64,000 nt of DNA from Ailurus styani (GCA_002007465.1 LNAC01000009.1:4607050-4671049), one strand, 5' to 3'. Shown: positions 1-11,068, numbered from the stretch's first letter. Made by a program: numbers and translations. The notes: generated by a model not told the origin, from the letters alone.

Positions 1-629
1 AGAGAGTTCCTGCCCCTGGAAGCAGCACTGGACTGATGAGGAGGGAGGCTCTGGCGCACAAATACCCAAGCTGCCCTGTCTTTCAGATGGGAAACTCTGA
101 GACATATTCTACACAGTCTCCAAGGCTCCACAGCAGAATTTTCTCTAATTGTGCACGATGGTAACCTGTTTGACAACTCACCCTTTGTCAGCTTTCTTCC
201 CTTCCCTTCCCCACCCTCCAACTGGTGTCTCCTGGGATCACTTCCCGAACAGACTACTTGTCCTGAAATTCTTCTCTCAGGTTCTACTTGTGGAGGAACC
301 CAAACCAAGACAAGTTTCCTTCTTAGCAGATTTTATGATGGCAAGAGAGCTTCTCAATAGTTCTCTGACTGGGGAATTATCTTTGGCAAGATGTGACTTC
401 CCAGGTCCTCTGCAAACCAACAAGGTGCTTTACAGCTGGTTCAAAAGCACAGATCTGCCCGCTCTGCTTTCACCCCATTTCCCTCTCTAGGCCCAGATCT
501 CAGGGTCTGGAACTTTCTGCAAAGGAACATCTGTTCTGCAGAGCAGCTGAGATTCTTCCCTCCCCACCCCCCACCAAGGAAGTGGTTCTAAGTTAGCGTT
601 CTCACAAATGGTTCTCAGATGGAAGAAAA
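1..629. other. Unique sequence, no gene recognised
   Basis: Pyrimidine-leaning unique DNA. Two overlapping open frames of 69-113 codons lie at 149-490, but they lack a recognisable domain and use two frames over the same bases, so I read them as chance. No repeat family is recognised. Confidence 0.4.
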
Positions 630-1020
630 GCAGCTGTCGCTGAAGCCACGTCAATCTGAGTGGTAAAAGGTTTGGGCAAAAACATATTTTATTGTTCTTG
701 CTGTCAGAAACATAAAGATTTAAGGGGCATGTGACTTGGTAATTGCTGTGGACTTTTTTTTTCCCTTGACAATAAACATAAAACTTAAAACTGTATTAAA
801 ATCATTTGACAATTTTTATGCTCAAAGAGCCCAGAATGAATAATGGGGTTTTTCTGCATCTAAAATGCACTCTCTCGTCAACCTATAAAACTGTCAGAAA
901 TAAATTCATCAAAAGCAGATTATATAATTAAAAGTCGCTATTTGTGTCTCTGCCCGGTTGGGATTGAAGTTGTTTGTTTGTCTCTCTTTCTCCCTCACCC
1001 TCCTTTTTAAAATTTAAAAT
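630..1020. promoter_or_regulatory. Candidate conserved noncoding element
   Basis: A non-repetitive AT-rich block with many homeodomain-like TAAT/ATTA cores, ending in an A/T-run stretch at about 1008-1028. It resembles the base composition of developmental enhancers. Conservation cannot be judged from one genome. Confidence 0.3.
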
Positions 1021-1479
1021 TTTTTTAAGTTCCAGATGACGGCAAACTCAAGCTGGCCAGCTTTGTCTGGGGGAGATGAAAATATCAGGGCTTCCCTCAT
1101 AAACCCAAATTTCCCGCTCCAGTCAGCCCCTCACCAAATCCTAATCTCAGCAGATGACATGACGCACCCCAACCACTGCAGTTTTCGGGGTGAGTTAAAG
1201 AAGGAAACACCCCACCGTGGGGCAGCGCTTTTTCTCCAGACAAGGCAACAGGGAGAGAGGATGTGGTAAATGCTTCCAGCACACAGCCACCCCTCACTCC
1301 CTCCTGCTGCACTCACTGGAGGATTACTCCTCCTGGGGGTTAGGCGGCTCTACATCACTGTCCTACCCAATGGGCTGCGAGTATGTGTGGTGTGCGCCAC
1401 TTCTTGGTGACAGAATTTAAGTGCTAGTTTAAAATCCTCCAGCATTTTCTCATTCTGCACAGTGACGATGGATGTATGC
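1021..1479. other. Unique sequence, no gene recognised
   Basis: Mixed-composition unique DNA. The short open frames on both strands (1036-1316) overlap one another and show no domain. Confidence 0.35.
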
Positions 1480-1662
1480 TCCCAAATGTGTAGCTAAGAG
1501 GGTGAACCCTCCAGGACCCTGGGACACTAAGTCAGTGCACGGAGGACGCCCCCGTGGAGAGTCACTCAGACCAACACCAAGCTTCGTAAGTTATGCCACT
1601 GAGATCTGGAGGTCCATTCTGTACCTCAGTACAACAGAGCCTATTATGATTATTCAGGTAAG
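1480..1662 (+). mobile_element. Probable 3' part of a MaLR (MLT1-like) LTR
   Basis: The segment ends in a degraded form of the MLT1 3' end: a 'GCCACTGAGAT' block near 1598, then a T/A-rich stretch with CCTATTATGATTATTC near 1641. The 5' part is too diverged to trace. The 127-codon frame at 1472-1855 runs through it and is not a gene. Confidence 0.4.
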
Positions 1663-2269
1663 TGAGGCCAAAAGATCAGGAGATGAAAACACAGTCTGTT
1701 CTACTGACAAATCTCAAGAGGAGGGGGTATGCCACACCACAAGGGGCCACACAGGGAGGGACCCAGGTAAGTCAGGAGGCAGAGGAAGCAAGGGAAATGT
1801 GGACTATGGTGGCTTCCATGAGAAGAAACAGGTGAGGCAAGATAAACAGACATAGGACTGGCTAGTGTGAAAAACTTCAGCAGACCCTGGGGCATAGTAT
1901 CTGTCCCTAGTCATCTGGTACCTGTCCCGGGGTGACTGGGGCAGGCGGACAGTGGCCCACAAGTGTCAGAGACCCATAAAGAAGCTAGTGAGGGGTGTGG
2001 GCTCTGGATTGAATGGTTCACATTTGAAAGGTGGCTTCCAGGCAAAGTGCTGACAATCTCTAAGAATTACCTAAACCTGAGAAGGTCCTTCCAGTATCAA
2101 CAAAGTCACAAGATGTCAAAGCATTAGGATACAGAAAGTAAAAAGCATGGTTAATACTGACTAATAAATGGGATTATTGTGATGTTCTAGCAGGGAAAGG
2201 ACTACATGCTAACTCTGATGGCCCAAGGAATACTGGGTAAGAAAAAAGAAGGGGGCAGGCACATTGTGG
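1663..2269. other. Unassigned sequence
   Basis: No recognisable gene or repeat. Scattered GGTAAG/GGTGAG donor-like words occur without a supporting exon. Confidence 0.3.
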
Positions 2270-2480
2270 GTAGAGGTGTAGAGGTGGAAGAGGTATAAGG
2301 AAAATTTGGGGGTGGTGAAAAAAGCAGAATGGTGCAGCTTAGGGGGCCAATGGAAGAAAGGCAGGGTGCACTCAGTAGGGACCCGATGTGGAGGCCTGAA
2401 GGCCAAGGTCTGGCTTTTATCTTCCTCTGAGAAGGAGTGACTCTAGACTCTGGCCCCGAGGGAGGATCCCAGAAGGAAGA
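2270..2480 (-). mobile_element. Possible old L2 LINE fragment
   Basis: The GAGGCCTGAAGGCCAAGGTC block followed by 'TTTTAT' (2391-2420) resembles the antisense of the L2 ORF 3' region ('AGGGCCTTGTAGGCCATGG'). It is strongly diverged; an unrelated G/A-rich unique tract is the alternative. Confidence 0.35.
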
Positions 2481-2860
2481 AGTAATTAGCAGGAGGCTGG
2501 CTCCCCAGAGTTCTCCAAGCTGGTGTCTGCTCACTCTGGAACCTCTCTCTTTAGGCCAGAGTGCAGAAACAATGCAACCAGCTCCCTTGCAGCTCCATGA
2601 TTCACCGACCAGTCCCTTGGGGGCAGGACATGGGGCAGGAAGGACTGGGGAGAGTCCCCAGGTCAGTCACCAATCAGGCCCCATACAGCTACCTTCCTGT
2701 CTTTGGGTGCTAACTCTAGGGTCTTCCCACATACCCTACCCAGTGGGCTTAGCTGCGGTAAGGAGACCAAAAAGGCCAGGCCCGGAGGCATGAAACAGGA
2801 GAGTAGATGCCAAGATGGGAAGATGAGGAGGAACAAAAGGAGAGCTGGGAAAGGAGGAAG
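2481..2860. other. Unassigned sequence
   Basis: No gene or clear repeat. The 118-codon frame at 2437-2793 has no recognisable domain. Confidence 0.3.
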
Positions 2861-3045
2861 GCACCATGTGTTAAGCTTTTACTGTACACCAAGAGTTTAC
2901 CATACTTCCAGTTTACTGCCCTATAAAATAGAAATCAAAGCCCCATTTCACAAATGAGAAAACTGAGGCTCAGAAAAGCTCAGCAAGTGGTAACAGCTTA
3001 TCCAACATGACACAGTCATTCCAGTCCATCTGGGTCCAAGTGCCT
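2861..3045 (-). mobile_element. MIR SINE fragment
   Basis: Antisense MIR core: TTTCACAAATGAGAAAACTG, then 'AGGCTCAG' and an 'ACATGACACAGTCA' block, matching the MIR CORE region in reverse. Confidence 0.6.
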
Positions 3046-3244
3046 ACAAAGCAAAACATCCAGGGCCTCTCTGGGTGAATGGGATGTTTTGCTTCCAGTG
3101 AGTCAGAGAAGTGGGGACATGGGGATTTACTCTCAACTCTGAGGAGACAGGCAACTGGAGGGGATCCTCTGGCTTCAGAAAGTCCTCAGGAAATGCTGCC
3201 TCCCCCCTCAAGGATGGGATGTTTCTGTGAGCCTTTCTCATCAT

Positions 3245-3600
3245 GCTAAAGAAGACTCCTTCTATTTTTATTTTGCCAAGAAAGGTTTTTCTATGAAATG
3301 GATGCTGAATGTTATCAAATGCCTTTTTATCATCCCTGGGTTTTCCCTTTTGGCCTATTAATATGATGAATTATATTAATAGAGTTCCTAAAATAGAACT
3401 GTCCTTGCTTTCCAATAATATACCCTACCTGGCCATTGTGGAATAGTCATTTAATATATTGCTAGATTCAATTTGCTAATATTTTATTTAAGATGTTTGC
3501 ATCTATATTTGTAAATGAGATTTGCCCACAGCCTTCTTCTTTGTGCTATCTTTTGTCAGGTTTATTTAGCTTTGTAAATGAGCTAGAAGGGCTCTGGTTC
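3245..3600 (-). mobile_element. L1 ORF2 fragment
   Basis: The antisense L1 ORF2 reverse-transcriptase region is recognisable in order: 'ATGCTGAATGTTATCAAATGCCTTTT', split here by changes, then 'CCCTGGGTTTTCC', 'TTGCTAGATTCAATTTGCTAATATTTT' and 'GATGTTTGCATCTATATTTGT' equivalents. Multiple stops; inactive. Confidence 0.75.
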
Positions 3601-4884
3601 TGGAAATACTGTGGACCAGATGGTCCAAAAACCTCCCTGCCATAAACACCTAGAAATGCTCGATACAATGTAACAAATACCTGAACTTACAGAAACACAG
3701 AGGAAATTTCCAGGAGCAAGATATAAAGTGGGAACTAAAAAACCAGAAAGCACATGGCTGTCATGGCAGGTGACCAGGGAAAGGAGAGAGAGGAAGTTGA
3801 TGCTCACACAGGGACAGGAGACAAAGACTCAGGCCTGGGTTCTAAACAAGATTTGGGTTGAACAGGCCAACAATAATAATGAATTTGGGAGGTATAAAAT
3901 AAAGCAGGACTAACATACTGGACAAGTACAACATGTAATCCAAGAGAATATATTAAGAGTTAAAATATTTAAGGTTTTGAAAGAAGAGGGTCATTATTAT
4001 TGATTAGCCTTAACATTTGTTAAGTCAAGTATTGATGTTAACAAATTAAAGGTAAGTTTCTAACGCAACCATTCTCCAATAAAAAGAGTAAGAGCCCTTG
4101 GAGTAATGGTTGATTGTGGGACTTGGTGGAGGGATATAAAAAATGATCTTCAAGTATCTTATAGGGTCAAAAAGTAAAAAAGTGCTAACAAGACACAGTG
4201 ATAGGGTTATATGAAAGGTATGCAGGAACCAACTGAATAAACTTCCAGTGGCCAAAGGCGAAACAACATGAACAGCAAAATAAAGGAGTTTGGGATTATA
4301 TCCAAAGTATAAAATAAATATAAATATCAATTAATCCAGTTATATATGTAAGTTATTGAATTAACAGACAAATGGGGGAGAATATACCCATCTAGAAGAA
4401 TTTCAAGTAATTTATGCAGCTATTCTGCCCTCAGAAAGATAGAGTGTACTCTACCTCCTCCTTAAATGTGGGCTGTACAAGATGAATTCCTTCACATGGT
4501 GAATCTCTTCCAAAGAGTACAGTATGGAAAGGAGGAAAAAGAGTAACTTTACAGAGGAAAAACTTGACAAACACTACCTCAGCCGGGTGATCAAGGTTAA
4601 CATCAATAGGGATAAGTCATGTTGATATCCCTGATATGATGTGATGCAAAAATGGCACTATCTGTGATTTTCCTCTCCAAAATCCATAACTCCAGTCTAG
4701 TAATGAAAAACTCACCAGACACATACCAGTTGAGGGATATTCTACAAAAGAACTGACCAGTAATCCTTAAAACTATTATCAAAAGAAAGGAAAATCTCAG
4801 AAACTGTCACAGCCAAGAGGAACCTAAGGAGACACAAATGTAATGTGGTAACCTAAATATGATTCTGGAATAGAAAAAGACCTT
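3601..4884 (+). mobile_element. L1ME-type 3' region
   Basis: The last 400 bases match the L1ME 3' UTR: 'TGACAAACACTACCTCAGCC', 'GATAAGTCATGTTGATAT', 'GAGGGATATTCTACAAAAGA', 'ACTGACCAGTAATCC' and 'GAAACTGTCACAGCCAAG'. The first part (3601-4050) is less certain. The same element appears to resume at 6201-6415, so the L1 between is a younger insertion. Confidence 0.6.
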
Positions 4885-6052
4885 TAGCAGAGAATCTGAA
4901 TAGATATTTTTCCAGAGAAGACATACAGATGGCCAACGGGCAAATGTAAACACGTTCAACATCACTCATCATCAGGGAAATGCAAATCAAAACTACACTG
5001 AGATATCACCTCACTCCTGTTGGAATGGCTACTATCAAAGAGACACGAGGTAACAAGTGTTGGTGAGGATATGGAGAAAATGTAACCCTTGTGTACTGTT
5101 GGTGGGAATGTAAATTGGTGCAGCCACTATGGAAAACAGTATGGAGGATCCTCAGAAAATAAAAGAATTTTAAAAACCCCACACAATCTAGCAATTCCAC
5201 CTCTGGGTATTATCTGAAGAAGAAAATAAAATACCAACTCCAAAAGATACACCCCTATGTCACTGCAGCATTATTTACAATAGCCAAGGAAACAACCTAA
5301 GTGTCCACTGATGGATGAATGGATAAAGATGTGGCATATATAGATATGCAATGGAATATTACTCAGCCATAAAAAGAATGGACTCTTGCCATTAGCAACA
5401 ACATGAATAACCCCTGAAGGTAATATGCGAAGTGAAATAAGTCAGATACAGAAAGACAAATACCACATGACCTCACTTACAAGTTACATATGGAATCTAA
5501 AAAACAAAATGAACAACTCCCCTAGAAAAACAAACAAAAAATCAAGCTTATAGGTGCAGAGAACAGACTGATTGTTGGCAGAGGGGAAGGTGAGGTACAG
5601 GTAGGTGAAATGGGTGAAGGGGGTCCAAACATAGAAATTTAGAGTCATACAGTAAGTCACGGGCAATATAATGTACAGTATGGGAAATAGTTAATAATAC
5701 CATATTACATATTTGGAAGTTGGTAAGAGAGTAAATCTTAAAAGTCTTCATCACAAGGAGGGGTAACTGGCTGGCTCAGTCAGCAGAGCATGTGACTCTT
5801 GATCTCGGGGTTGTGAGTTTGAGCCCCACATTGGGTGAGTAATATTCCATTGTAAAACAAGTAAATAAATAAATAAACAAAAAGTCCTCATCGAAAGGAA
5901 AAAAATTGCAACTATGTATGCTGAACTAGATTTATTGTGATCATTTTGCAATGTATATAAATATCAAGTCATACTGTATACCCAAAACCAGTATAATGTC
6001 CTATGTCAACCATACCTCGATAAAAATTTTAAAAATAAAAATACTTATTAAA
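4885..6052 (+). mobile_element. L1MA/MB-type LINE, 5'-truncated, with 3' end
   Basis: The 3' end of ORF2 is clear: 'CATCACTCATCATCAGGGAAATGCAAATCAAAAC', split by a stretch of changes, 'TGGAATATTACTCAGCCATA' and 'GAATGGA'. The 3' UTR follows, ending 'CATACCTCGATAAAAATTTT' with an A-rich tail at 6021-6052. A SINE interrupts it at about 5753-5879. It is inserted into an older L1ME. No intact frame remains. Confidence 0.85.
5753..5879 (+). mobile_element. CAN SINE (short, older type)
   Basis: The tRNA-Lys-like head GGCTGGCTCAGTCAGCAGAG is followed by 'CTCTTGATCTCGGGGTTGTGAG' type sequence and an (AAAT)n tail. It is flanked by near-identical 13-base duplications, AAAAGTCTTCATC (5740-5752) and AAAAGTCCTCATC (5880-5892). 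Confidence 0.88.
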
Positions 6053-6200
6053 TAGCTGGAAAAACACAAACAGAAATCCTATTGGTTGAGTCCCTTTTAT
6101 GTTTCAAGCACTATATTAGGTGTCTGTTTTATACATTAACTTATTTCTTCCTCATAAAAATGTCAACAATAAAAACTGCTACCATTTATTTAAAAAAAAA
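6053..6200. mobile_element. Segment between two A-tails, with MIR-like core
   Basis: This 148-base segment starts after the L1 A-tail and ends in a second A-run (6192-6200). It contains antisense MIR-like sequence (about 6089-6170, 'TTTCAAGCACTATATTAGG'). The older L1ME resumes straight after, so it may be sequence carried with the L1 (3' transduction). Confidence 0.4.
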
Positions 6201-6415
6201 CTTCAGGTAAAATCTAAGTCAATATGAATAAAATATATACTTTAGGTAATAATAATGGGTTAATACTGCTTCATTAATTTTAACAAACAAAGCATACTAA
6301 GATGTTAGTAATAGGGAGAATTGATTGTGGGGCATATGAGAACACCTGTTCTATCTTTACAATTTTTCAATAAATCTAAAACTTCTAAAATTAAAAGTTT
6401 ATCTTAAAAAATTAA
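6201..6415 (+). mobile_element. L1ME 3' terminus (continuation)
   Basis: Matches the final part of the L1ME-type 3' UTR: 'AAGATGTTAGTAATAGGG', 'CTATCTTTACAATTTTTCAA', 'TAAATCTAAAACTTCTAAAA' and a terminal A-rich stretch. It follows on from the consensus position reached at 4884. Confidence 0.6.
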
Positions 6416-6419
6416 GGGT

Positions 6420-6606
6420 GGGATGCCTAGGTGGCTCAGTCAGTTAAGAGTCTGCCTTCGGCTCAGGTCATGATCCCAGAGACCTGAGATCGAGCCCTGT
6501 GTCAGGCTCCTTGCTCAAGGGGGAGCCTGCTTCTTCCTCTGCTTGCCACTCCCCTTACTTGTGCATGTGCTTTCTCTGAAAAATAAATAGATGGAATCCT
6601 TTTTTA
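6420..6606 (+). mobile_element. CAN SINE
   Basis: Head 'TGCCTAGGTGGCTCAGTCAG', 'GCTCAGGTCATGATCCC', CT-rich part and 'AAAAATAAATAG' tail. Target duplication AAAAATTAAGGGT (6406-6419) against the A/T-rich copy at 6607-6620. Confidence 0.9.
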
Positions 6607-6810
6607 AAAAAATTAAAGGTAACATTATAAGCCTAAAAATAGAATGCAGAGGGGGGAAAGGGAGTAAAAATTCAATCAAATTAAAATTATGGTTAAAAAA
6701 GATACAAAATAGTTACAATAGAACTAAATACGGACCTTTTGCAGCTTACAATAAATGTAAATGGACTAAAATCTATTCAATTAAAAATCAGACTTTCAGA
6801 TTGAATTTTT

Positions 6811-7000
6811 TTTAAGATTTTATTTATTTATTTCACAGAGGGAGAGAGATCACAAGGAGGCAGAGAGGCAGGCAGAGAGAGGGGGAAGCAGGCTCCCCGC
6901 TGAGCAGGGAGCCCGATGCAGGCCTCGATCCCAGGACCCTGAGATCATGACCTGAGCCGAAAGCAGAGGCATTAACCCACTGAGCCACCCAGGTGCCCCA
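6811..7000 (-). mobile_element. CAN SINE
   Basis: Reverse orientation: T-rich end, 'AAGATTTTATTTATTTATTT', AGGCAGAGAGGCAGGCAGAG, ending 'TGAGCCACCCAGGTGCCCC'. Target duplication (C)AGATTGAATTTTT at 6797-6810 and 7000-7013. Confidence 0.95.
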
Positions 7001-7440
7001 GATTGAATTTTTAAAAATTAAAATCTAGTTATTTGTGGATAAAAAATTTGAAAGTAAAGAGAGAAAAATTATACCAACTAAATATTAACCAAATGAAAGT
7101 TGAGGTGGCTATATTAACATTGGAGAGGAAAAACTCTAAGGCAAAAATCATGATTAAGTCAAAAGAATATTAATGGTATATAATGATAAAAAAAACCTCA
7201 CCTGTAATATATAATGTTATTTTATATACACCTAACATCACAGTCTCACAAAATTTATAAAGAAAAAATGTGATAGATTCTTTTTTAAACTGACAAATCC
7301 AGTATCATAGTGGAAAATTTTAAATAGACTCAAACAGTAATTTATAGATAAAGCAGACAAAAATTTTTTTAAGAATATGGAACATTTGAATAAGACAACA
7401 TGCTTGACAATATGATAAACAATTATAGAAAAACTATTCT

Positions 7441-7640
7441 TTTTGGGTTTTTTGTTTTTTGGGTTTTTTTTTTTAAGATTTTATTTATTTGTCAGAGAGG
7501 GAAAGAGCACAAGCAGGGGAAGCAGGAGGCAGAGAAGCAGGCTCCCCGCTGAGCTAGAAACCTGATGCAGGACTCAAGCCAGGGACCCTGGAATCACGAC
7601 ATGAGCTGAAGGTCAGCTGATGGAGCCACCCAGGCATCCC
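7441..7640 (-). mobile_element. CAN SINE
   Basis: T-rich end at 7441-7475 containing GGGTTTTTTG interruptions, body with 'GCAGGCTCCCCGCTGAGC', ending 'GGAGCCACCCAGGCATCCC'. Target duplication AAAACTATTCTTTT (7429-7442) and AAAAGCTATTCTTT (7641-7654). Confidence 0.93.
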
Positions 7641-8128
7641 AAAAGCTATTCTTTCTGAACACATAAGAAAAGCTTGCCAATGTGACAGATACAAAACCAT
7701 GAAGCAAATCTCAACAAATTTCAAAGTTTTGCTAGCATACAAATCATCTTTTCTTACCATGACGCAATTAAATTAGAATGAAAAAATAAAGAATGATATT
7801 CTATGCAGCATACAACAGCATTGTATTTACAATAGCATAGTTGTAAATAATTTATGGACCAAAGAAAGAATAATTATGGATGATTCAAATAGTATGTATC
7901 AAATCTTATGGGGTCCTGTTAAAGTAGTGCTTGAAGGGCAGAGGTTATATATATATTAGACAAGGGGAATGAAAATTAATAAGCTAAATGCCCAAATTAA
8001 GAAATTATAAAAAGAATAATAGAGCAACCCAAAGAAGAAAAGAAAATAATAAAGAGCTGAAAATATTAAATTTAAAACAATGATAAAATCAACAAAACCA
8101 AAAAAGCTAATTAGAAAAAGAAGGCACA

Positions 8129-8329
8129 GGGGCGCCTAAGTGGCTCAGTGGGTTAAAACCTCCGCCTTCAGCTCGGGTCATGATCTCAGGTCCTGGGATC
8201 AAGCCCCCAGTCAGGCTCCCCGCTCAGCAGGGAGCCTGCTTCCCCCTCTCTCTCTGCCTGCCTCTCTGCCTACTTGTGACCTCTCTCTCTGTCAGATAAA
8301 TAAAATATTTTTTAAAAAAAAGGAAAAGA
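8129..8329 (+). mobile_element. CAN SINE
   Basis: Starts 'GGGGCGCCTAAGTGGCTCAG' and ends 'CAGATAAATAAAATATTTTT'. Target duplication AAAAAGAAGGCACA perfect at 8115-8128 and 8330-8343. The 72-codon frame at 8140-8358 is SINE-derived. Confidence 0.95.
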
Positions 8330-8645
8330 AAAAAGAAGGCACAAATATAAGAAACTAAGAAAGAAGTACGAGAAAATAGTAATTTTAAAAACCAAAAAAA
8401 GATGTTTTGAACAACTTTATGCCAATAAATTTAAAAACCTAGTCCAAAACAGTCAATTTCCCAGAAAATCTAACTTAAAACTGTCTCAAGGAGAATTCAA
8501 AACTCTAAAGAGACTCATATTTATGAAAGAACTGAATCATTCATGTAAAATCTAACCCCATCTCTACCCAAAAAACCTTACCAGGCCAGATGGTAATGGT
8601 CAACTTCTACCAAACATTCAATGAAGAAATAATCACAGTTGCACA

Positions 8646-8967
8646 GTTGACCCTTGAAAAATGCAAGGGTTGGGGCATGATCCCTCCATTCAGTGGAAAA
8701 TCCACATAACTTCTGACAGCCCCCTCCAACAAAAGTTAACTGCTAATAGCCTACTATTGACCAGAAGACTTACTGATAATATACACACTCAATCAACTTA
8801 TTTTGTATGTCATATATATTATATATTGTATGTAAGCCTGAGAGCAGAAAATGTTAAGAAAATCATAAGGAAAATACATTTACAGTACTGTGTTTTTCAA
8901 AAAAAAAATCTGTTTATAAGTGGACCTATGCGGTCCACACCTGTGTTGTTTGTTCAAAGTTCAACTG
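8646..8967 (-). mobile_element. Tigger-type (pogo/Tc1-mariner) DNA transposon, internally deleted
   Basis: Terminal inverted repeats are CAGTTGACCCTTGAA at 8646 and the reverse complement ending 'AAAGTTCAACTG' at 8967. The interior, read in reverse, has the Tigger2-like order 'GGTCCACTTATA', 'ACAGTACTGTAAATGTATTTTCC' type sequence and 'GTAGGCTATTAGCAGTTAA'. About 320 bases, so non-autonomous, with no transposase frame. The flanking TA is not preserved. Confidence 0.8.
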
Positions 8968-9004
8968 TTTTAGTCAGGATTCACCAGAGAAACAGAGCCA
9001 GTAG

Positions 9005-9006
<2 letters not shown>

Positions 9007-9059
<53 letters not shown>
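9007..9059. repeat. (TG)n microsatellite
   Basis: About 26 uninterrupted TG units inside the LTR remnant. Confidence 0.98.
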
Positions 9060-9060
<1 letters not shown>

Positions 9061-9107
9061 TTTGGCCAGATATCTGGGTACCCCATCGCCCAGTCAAGTT
9101 AACACAT

Positions 9108-9158
9108 AAAATTAACCTTCACACTAAAAAAAAAAAAAAAAAATTAACCATCACACTA
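9108..9158. repeat. Poly(A) run flanked by a direct duplication
   Basis: AAATTAACCTTCACACTA and AAATTAACCATCACACTA, one mismatch apart, flank a pure A-run at about 9126-9143. It looks like a retrotransposed poly(A) with no body. Confidence 0.7.
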
Positions 9159-9457
9159 GTCTTAAATTCTCAAAAAACAGAAGAGTTACTGCTTCCCAAC
9201 TCTTTCTAGGAGGCTGGTAATATCTTAATTTGAAAAGAACAGACAATGACAGTATGGTAAAGGAAAATAGAACTAGATCTCATGAACATAGAAGTGCAAA
9301 TCCTGAATGAAATATTAATAAACAAATTACAGCACTGTATTAAAAAAGACAAAGTTGGATTTAAACTCACAATTTATTATCAGGAAATCTATGTAATTTA
9401 CTACATTAATACACTAACAGAGAAAAAACATAAGGTTATTTCAATAAATATAAAAAA

Positions 9458-9629
9458 GGGGTGCCTGGTTGGCTCAATCGGTTAACCATCTGCTTTTGGC
9501 TCAGGTGATGATCTCAGAGTCCCACATCTGGCTCCTTGCTCAGAGGGAGCCTTGTTCTCCCTCTGCCCCTCCCCCTGCTCATGCTCACACTCTCGCTCTC
9601 ACTCTCTCTCTGAAATAAATAAAATCTTC
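9458..9629 (+). mobile_element. CAN SINE
   Basis: Head GGGGTGCCTGGTTGGCTCAA, 'GCTCAGGTGATGATCTCAGAG', (CT)n-rich part, and 'AAATAAATAAAATCTTC' tail. Slightly shortened in the middle. The target duplication is not clear. Confidence 0.9.
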
Positions 9630-9792
9630 AAGTACATATACAGTGTTTGATAAAGTTCAATACCCATCCATGGGGGGAATACTCTTAACAACAAAGGAAT
9701 GAAAAGACATAGAGAATCTACCAAAAACATACAGCAAACATTCCACTTAATGGTGAAATGTTAAAGTCATTCCCTTCAAAATCAGGAATAAG

Positions 9793-9933
9793 GGGATGCC
9801 TGGATGGCTCAGTGGGTTAAGCCTCTGCCTTTGGCTCAGGTCATGGTCTCAGGGTCCTGGGATCAAGCCCTGCATCAGGCTCTCCACTCAGTGGGGAGCC
9901 TGCTTGCCCCTCTCTCTCTGCCTTTCTGCTTGT

Positions 9934-9967
<34 letters not shown>

Positions 9968-9995
9968 AAATAAATAAATAAATAAAATCTTTTAA
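9793..9995 (+). mobile_element. CAN SINE
   Basis: Starts 'GGGATGCCTGGATGGCTCAG', includes a (CT)n run at 9938-9964 and an (AAAT)n tail. Target duplication AAATCAGGAATAAG perfect at about 9779-9792 and 9997-10010. Confidence 0.95.
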
Positions 9996-10264
9996 AAAAT
10001 CAGGAATAAGACAAAGATACCTTTTACTATAATTTATTTAACAGTGTACTGGAAGTTAAGGATCACACAATAAGATAAAAAAACAGTAAGAATTGAAAGA
10101 AAGAAACAAAACTTAATTGCAGGTGATATGACTATCTTGTCTATCCAACAGAATCTATACAAACTATTAGTTTACAGAAGGGGTAAACGAGGTTGCTTCA
10201 GACAAGACCAATATATTAAAGTGATCTTAACTATATTTCAATTTTATGCTCCATTAACAATTCA

Positions 10265-11068
10265 AATTTTTAATACTTAAAAAATTTTTATCACAGTAAG
10301 GAACATATAAAATTAACCACCTTAACCCTTTTTTACAGTTCAGTATGTTAAGCATATTCATATTGTTGTGCAACAGATCTCCAGAACATGTTAATCTTGC
10401 AGAACTGAAATTCTACACCCATAAAACACAACTCCTAATTTACCCTTTCCCCACCATGCCCCTGGCAACCACCATTCCACTTTCTGTCTCTCTGAATTTG
10501 ACTACTCTAGGTAGTGGAATCAACCAGTATTTGCCTTTTGGTGACTGGCTTATTTTTACCTAGCACAATGTCCTCAAAGTTCTCGGTGTTGTTAGAATCT
10601 CCTTCCTTTTTAAGGCTGAATATGTATATATTTGCCACATTTTGTTTATCACTCATCTGTTAATGGACATTTGGGTTACTTCCTCCTCTTCGGCGTATTA
10701 CTATTGTGAATAATATTGCTATACACATGGGTATACAAATATCTGCGGTCCTATTTTCAATTCTTTTAGGTATGTATCCAGAAGTGGAATTGCTGGATCA
10801 TGTGATAATTCTGCTTTTAATTTTTTTAAGAACTGCCATACCATTTTCCATAATGGCTGCACCATTTTACATTGATCAACAGGGCACAGGTTTCCAATTT
10901 CTCCAAATCCATGCCAATGCTTGTTATTTTCTGTTCTTTAGGTTTTTGATTATAGCCTTCTTAATGGGTATGAGGTGGTATCTCACTGTGGTTTTGACTT
11001 ACATGTCTCTGATGATTAGTGCTGAACATCTTTTCAAAAGCTTCTTGGCCACTGCATTTTTTTAATCT
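10265..11068 (-). mobile_element. L1M 3' region
   Basis: Antisense L1 3' sequence in order: 'TTAACCACCTTAACCCTTTT', 'CCCCTGGCAACCACCATTCC', 'TTTAAGGCTGAATATG', 'TATTGTGAATAATATTGCTA', 'AAGTGGAATTGCTGGATCAT', 'ATAATGGCTGCACCATTTTA' and 'GGTGGTATCTCACTGTGGTT'. The 119-codon frame at 10706-11065 is the familiar antisense-L1 shadow. Confidence 0.88.

Larger units (their letters stand above)
8971..9158 (-). mobile_element. MaLR-type LTR remnant, collapsed around a GT repeat
   Basis: Left end 'TCAGGATTCACCAGAGAAAC', 'AGAGCCAGTAGGA', then (TG)n, then 'TTTGGCCAGATATCTGGGTA' and 'CAAGTTAACACATAAAATTAACC'. These are the two ends of a familiar MLT-type LTR in reverse, with most of the middle missing. 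Confidence 0.55.

Noticed and set aside
8661..9209. 182-codon + frame
   Set aside because: It runs through the Tigger element, a GT microsatellite and a poly(A) run.
10706..11065. Hydrophobic 119-codon frame resembling a membrane protein
   Set aside because: It is the antisense strand of an L1 3' region, which commonly gives such hydrophobic frames.
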